A stretch of DNA of 16,177 nt from Prevotellaceae bacterium (GTDB lineage: Bacteria > Bacteroidota > Bacteroidia > Bacteroidales > UBA932): NCBI GenBank assembly GCA_031287815.1, contig JAITSM010000042.1, positions 1 to 16,177 on the forward strand, read 5' to 3'. Below are positions 13,073 to 16,177 of the stretch, in pieces; the stretch's first letter is position 1; the number at the start of each line of letters is the position of its first letter. The notes below the pieces were generated by a model that was not told where the DNA came from, did not search any database, and saw nothing but the letters and a program-made list of their open reading frames with translations. Made by a program: the position numbers and the translations under genes.

Positions 13073-13133
13073 GGCTGGCGCAAGCCCGTTTTAAAAGTCT
13101 GTGTAATCTGAAAAAATCTGTGTCCATCTGTGG
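13073..13133 (+). repeat. GGCTGGCGCAAGCC motif followed by ATCTGTGT element, copy 2
   Basis: GGCTGGCGCAAGCC at 13073-13086 precedes TCTGTGTAATCTG, an A run and AATCTGTGTCCATCTGTGG (13098-13133). The latter matches the element at 8261-8300, where it lies in the opposite orientation. It fills the end of the gene-poor 12195-13154 stretch, just after the PorP-like gene. I see no terminator for that gene. Confidence 0.6.
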
Positions 13134-13154
13134 GACAACTTTCAACTTAAAAAG

Positions 13155-14177
13155 TCAGGGGCAATAACAAATCTCGTTGGTGGTATATTTTTTATAGCGC
13201 AGCTTCCGGTTAAAGCGGCTGTCCAATTTGCGGGTGAAATAGTAGCCGATAGACCATTCATGCCCGCCCCTGTAAGGCGTACTGAAGGATTGCAGCCCTA
13301 AATCGTAGGCATAACTGAATGTGATGCGGTCGGTGATAAATATCTCGGCAGTCAGGGCGAGTGAATAAAATTCATTGACGGCGTTTGGCATCCTGGGTTT
13401 CCAAAAGTGATGGTCGGCGCGGAAGCTCACGCCTATCCAGTAGCGGTCATGAAAGAGTAAGGCGGTCGTAATATCGACGTGCGAAGGCGTTTCAAAATCC
13501 TCCTGCCACATCACCGACGGCCGCCATTCCACCGTTGCCGACACCGGCAATGACAGGCCAAATGTCCATACGCTGTACCAGGTGGCGGGCGGGATAAGGA
13601 AATCCCCTGTGGTAGCGGCATGGCTAAGATCGTTCCAGCGCCGCCCGTTGGCAATGTTCCGGACGGCCACCCCGGCGAAAAACCGGTCGGAGCCGTAATA
13701 AACGCCCGCATCGACCAGCGGCAGCCACTGGTTAGCCAGCGAGGCCAGCAAAGGGTCGTTTTCTTCAAAGGGGCGGAGTTTGCTGAAATTGATTCCGTAG
13801 CCCGACACTCCCAGCCCCAGCCCGAAACTGAGGTCAGACCTGCCGGTAATTTGCAGGCGGTAGGCATAGGCGGCCGAAAAAGCATTGACCGACGCCGCGC
13901 CTATTTGTTCGTTCGAGTACTGGATGCCCAGGTTAACGCCTTTTTTGATTTTCCCGTCCACGGCAAAAGCGAAATACTGCGGCGTGCCGGTACGCACCCA
14001 CTGGTTATGGTAAAACAGCTGGCCGTACCAGTGTTCGCGATATCCCGCATACGCCGGATTGACCAGCATCCCGTTGAGCAGGTAGTGGCTATATTGCGGC
14101 ACTTGCTGCCCGTGGGCTATAAATGGGAAAATCCAGAGGAGATACCATAAAATCCGTTGATGCTTTAACCACTTCAT
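13155..14177 (-). CDS. PorP/SprF family type IX secretion outer-membrane protein
   Basis: This 340-residue protein has a signal peptide ending near AHG-QQ (residue 23). The family opening motif QYSHYLLNGMLVNPAYAGYR follows at 28-47, then alternating aromatic and Gly-rich beta strands typical of an outer-membrane barrel (for example LSFGLGLGVSGYGINFSKL and FFAGVAVRNIANG), and a C-terminal EWSIGYYFTRKLD. PorP/SprF proteins work with the type IX secretion system. SprF-like members are needed for surface display of a partner protein with a type B (CHU_C) C-terminal domain, encoded next door. Here the gene lies 3 bp downstream of exactly such a gene, so I infer a dedicated secretion partner. Length and landmarks look complete, and the start is the ATG at 14177. 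Confidence 0.93.
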   Translation of the reverse strand: MKWLKHQRILWYLLWIFPFIAHGQQVPQYSHYLLNGMLVNPAYAGYREHWYGQLFYHNQWVRTGTPQYFAFAVDGKIKKGVNLGIQYSNEQIGAASVNAFSAAYAYRLQITGRSDLSFGLGLGVSGYGINFSKLRPFEENDPLLASLANQWLPLVDAGVYYGSDRFFAGVAVRNIANGRRWNDLSHAATTGDFLIPPATWYSVWTFGLSLPVSATVEWRPSVMWQEDFETPSHVDITTALLFHDRYWIGVSFRADHHFWKPRMPNAVNEFYSLALTAEIFITDRITFSYAYDLGLQSFSTPYRGGHEWSIGYYFTRKLDSRFNRKLRYKKYTTNEICYCP

Positions 14178-14180
14178 CAG

Positions 14181-16177
14181 CTATTCCCCCCGTTTCAGAT
14201 GTACATATCCCGTATGGCGGGAAACGGTTCTTTGTTTATCAACCAGGATGAGGAAATAGTAATAGGTGTCTGTGGGCAGGTCGCCGCCATACCATTCGTT
14301 GTAATAATTCTTTTTCGAATAAACCATGCGCCCGCGTTTGTCGATAATTCGCAATTCATTTTCCGGGTATGCTTCCAGGCCTGCAATGTGGAAGTTGTCG
14401 TTTATGCCGTCATTGTTGGGGGTAAATATGTTCGGGATAAAGAGGGGTGGAATCTCGGCCGTGCAAATCAAATCATCCGAGCGCGAGCGGCAGCCGTAGG
14501 TGTTGAAGGCTTCTACAAAATAAATCCATGTATCGCCGGGTTGCAAGTCCGGCAACGGGTATTGCCAGCCGGCGCTGCCGGTGTTTTTATTGTTTTCATG
14601 CCAGTGGTAGCGGACGTTCTCTTCGGGGGATTGCAGTTCCAGGGTATATTTAAAACCTACGTAAAACGGGGGGCGGGTGATAATAACGGGTACTTCGGGC
14701 AACGGATATACCGTTATTTGCAGGGCGGCGGATTGTGGCGAGCGGCAGCCGCGGCGATCTACCGAGACGGCCGAATAATTTCCGCTTTCCGATACGGTAG
14801 GGGAATTTGAGGATCCGGTTGTGAGTAATTGACCGTCTTTATACCATTCATAAGAAACGGTGTCTATGGCGTAGGCGGACAGCGTTACGAAGCCGCCGGC
14901 GCAAAAAGCGGTTGCGCCCAAAGGGGTGATTCCCGGCACAGGAGGCAGGGGGTAAACGGTTATTGCCTGCGGGGCGCTGGTAGCCGTGCAGCCGTTGAGG
15001 GCGGTTCCTGTTACGGTATAGGTGTTGGGGGTATTCACCATGATGCTTTCCGAAGTTTCGCCGGTGCTCCAAAGATAAGCGACGGCGCCCGAAGCGGTGA
15101 GTTCCGTGCTGCTGTTTTCGCAGGTGTACGAAGCGCCCGAAATGGCTACGTCAGGCAATGCCTTTACTTCGGCCGATTTAGTTACGGTGGCGCTGCGGCA
15201 AGTCAGCGCACCGCTGTAGCTTTGTGCCGAGCGGGCAACAACGGTTACCGTACCGATAGCATTGCTGCCGAAAGTCACGCTGTTGCCGCTTTCCGTTCCA
15301 CCGCCGGTGTCTGTCCATTCCAGCTCGCCGGTATAGCTGCTGGCGGTAAAGATAATTTTTATATCGCTGTGGTGGCACACATCGGCCGGCTGGGAGAGTA
15401 CAGGCGCGTCGGGCAACGCCTTTACTTCGGCCGATTTAGTTTCGGTGGAGCTGTAACAGGTCAGCGCACCGCTGTAGCTTTGTGCCGAACGGGCAACAAC
15501 GGTTACGGTGCCGGAAATATTGCTGCCGAAAGTCACGCTGTTGCCGCTTTCCGTTCCGCCGCCGGTGTCTGTCCATTCCAGTGTGCCGGTATAGCTGCTG
15601 GCGGTAAAGATAATTTTTATATCGCTGTGGTGGCACACATCGACCGGCTGGGAGAGTACCGGCGCGTCAGGCAACGCCTTTACTTCGGCTGATTTAGTTA
15701 CGGTGGCGCTGCGGCAAGTCAGCGCACCGCTGTAGCTTTGTGCCGAGCGGGCAATGACGGTTACCGTGCCGATAGCATTGCTGCCGAAGGTTACGCTATT
15801 GCCGCTTTCCGTGCCGCCGCCGGTGTCTGTCCATTCCAATGCGCCGGTATAGCTGCTGGCGGTAAAGATAATTTCGTTATCGCTGTGTTGGCACACATTG
15901 ACCGGCTGGGAGAGTACGGGCGCGTCAGGCAATGCCTTTACTTCGGCCGATTTAGTTTCGGTGGAGCTGTAACAGGTCAGCGCACCGCTGTAGCTTTGTG
16001 CCGAGCGGGCAATAACGGTTACGGTGCCGGAAATATTGCTGCCGAAGATCACGCTGTTGCCGCTTTCTGTGCCGCCGCCGGTGTCTGTCCATTCCAATGC
16101 GCCGGTATAGCTGCTGGCGGTAAAGATAATTTCGTTATCGCTGTGTTGGCACACATTGACCGGCTGGGAGAGTACGG
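14181..16177 (-). CDS. Giant cell-surface protein with Ig-like repeats and CHU_C sorting domain (5' end outside window)
   Basis: At least 665 codons are in the window, and the frame is still open at the right edge, so the N-terminus and signal peptide are missing. From the edge inward there are four 86-residue Ig-like repeats. Each has two cysteines, one in VC(Q/H)HSD and one in LTC(Y/R)S, and the linker KALPDAPVLSQP. Two or three diverged Ig/PKD-like domains follow (CENSSTELTASGAVAYLWSTG; FCAGGFVTLSAYAID). The last 87 residues form a gliding-motility-associated CHU_C domain: FIPNIFTPNNDGINDNF, then LRIIDKRGRMVY, WYGGDLPTDTYYY and GYVHLKR. That domain is the type B signal for type IX secretion and surface attachment. 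Adhesion or gliding is the likely role, by analogy with SprB-type proteins. The downstream PorP/SprF gene supports export by this route. The stop is TAG at 14181-14183. Confidence 0.92.
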   Translation of the reverse strand, partial: VLSQPVNVCQHSDNEIIFTASSYTGALEWTDTGGGTESGNSVIFGSNISGTVTVIARSAQSYSGALTCYSSTETKSAEVKALPDAPVLSQPVNVCQHSDNEIIFTASSYTGALEWTDTGGGTESGNSVTFGSNAIGTVTVIARSAQSYSGALTCRSATVTKSAEVKALPDAPVLSQPVDVCHHSDIKIIFTASSYTGTLEWTDTGGGTESGNSVTFGSNISGTVTVVARSAQSYSGALTCYSSTETKSAEVKALPDAPVLSQPADVCHHSDIKIIFTASSYTGELEWTDTGGGTESGNSVTFGSNAIGTVTVVARSAQSYSGALTCRSATVTKSAEVKALPDVAISGASYTCENSSTELTASGAVAYLWSTGETSESIMVNTPNTYTVTGTALNGCTATSAPQAITVYPLPPVPGITPLGATAFCAGGFVTLSAYAIDTVSYEWYKDGQLLTTGSSNSPTVSESGNYSAVSVDRRGCRSPQSAALQITVYPLPEVPVIITRPPFYVGFKYTLELQSPEENVRYHWHENNKNTGSAGWQYPLPDLQPGDTWIYFVEAFNTYGCRSRSDDLICTAEIPPLFIPNIFTPNNDGINDNFHIAGLEAYPENELRIIDKRGRMVYSKKNYYNEWYGGDLPTDTYYYFLILVDKQRTVSRHTGYVHLKRGE
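14184..14444 (-). other. CHU_C / type B T9SS C-terminal sorting domain
   Basis: The last 87 codons encode a CHU_C (gliding motility-associated C-terminal) domain. Its landmarks are the N-terminal IPNIFTPNNDGIND motif, the middle IIDKRGRMVYSK motif and the final GGDLPTDTYYYFLIL strand. In characterised Bacteroidetes such domains direct secretion through the type IX system together with a SprF-like protein. Confidence 0.9.
15151..16177 (-). repeat. 258-bp tandem repeats encoding 86-residue Ig-like units
   Basis: The marker TGGGAGAGTA recurs at 15391, 15649, 15907 and 16165, exactly 258 bp apart, and the array continues past the right edge. Four units are complete or nearly so. The C-terminal half of each unit alternates between two versions (NISG with CYSSTET, and NAIG with CRSATV), giving a 516-bp higher-order period. 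Confidence 0.95.

Noticed and set aside
12999..13094. 31-residue plus-strand frame beginning MRNSTGWGRKSNE
   Set aside because: It runs into the GGCTGGCGCAAGCC repeat and has no recognisable domain or promoter. It is probably chance.
14829..15692. Long plus-strand frame opposite the adhesin repeats
   Set aside because: It is antisense to a confidently identified gene. It stays open only because the GC-rich 258-bp repeat lacks stops in that frame.

Overview
The window looks like chromosomal DNA of a Bacteroidota bacterium, probably of the order Bacteroidales. The evidence is a PorP/SprF-like outer-membrane protein paired with a giant repeat protein that ends in a CHU_C (type B type IX secretion) sorting domain, a FISUMP-domain protein, an OstA_2-type LptA-like protein, TAnnTTTG promoter elements, and A/T-rich leaders without Shine-Dalgarno sequences. 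I cannot name the genus. Intergenic DNA is unusually rich in 7-bp periodic repeats and GGCTGGCGC-type palindromes.

Layout. Positions 1-519 hold no gene but carry a nested inverted-repeat element (93-333) and an inverted pair of heptamer arrays (321-408). Positions 520-6293 (+) hold guaB (IMP dehydrogenase), a lipoprotein with a SurA/PpiC-like neighbourhood, a two-parvulin SurA-like isomerase, and a large OstA/LptA-like protein. The last three genes are tightly spaced and form an outer-membrane biogenesis module. A 58-bp perfect palindrome (6284-6341) covers the end of that module. It separates it from a convergent alkaline-phosphatase/LTA-synthase-type membrane sulfatase gene (6365-8182, -). 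After a 323-bp gap with a minus-strand terminator comes a minus-strand operon running from 11161 down to 8506: TPR membrane protein, YebC/TACO1 family protein, class I/II aminotransferase. It has a good Bacteroidetes promoter at 11175-11205.

Positions 11162-13154 are an A/T-richer, gene-poor accessory stretch. It has heptamer repeats, a signal-peptide protein broken by a frameshift or deletion ahead of its FISUMP domain, two hairpins, and a 21-bp tandem array (12727-12936) whose core motif changes from GGTACGTCCC to its reverse complement through a perfect palindrome. Positions 13155-16177 (-) hold the PorP/SprF-like gene and, 3 bp upstream of it, the 3' part of a cell-surface protein gene with at least four 258-bp (86-residue) repeats and a CHU_C domain.

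Main points for a second look: (1) the intergenic heptamer repeat appears to run into coding sequence, where it encodes the signal-peptide core of two neighbouring exported proteins; (2) hairpins built of heptamer-like arms around a GGCGC(A/C)AGCC apex recur throughout the window; (3) the 258-bp adhesin repeats show an ABAB mosaic; (4) the 21-bp array has a motif polarity switch. No CRISPR, rRNA, tRNA or intact transposase was seen.
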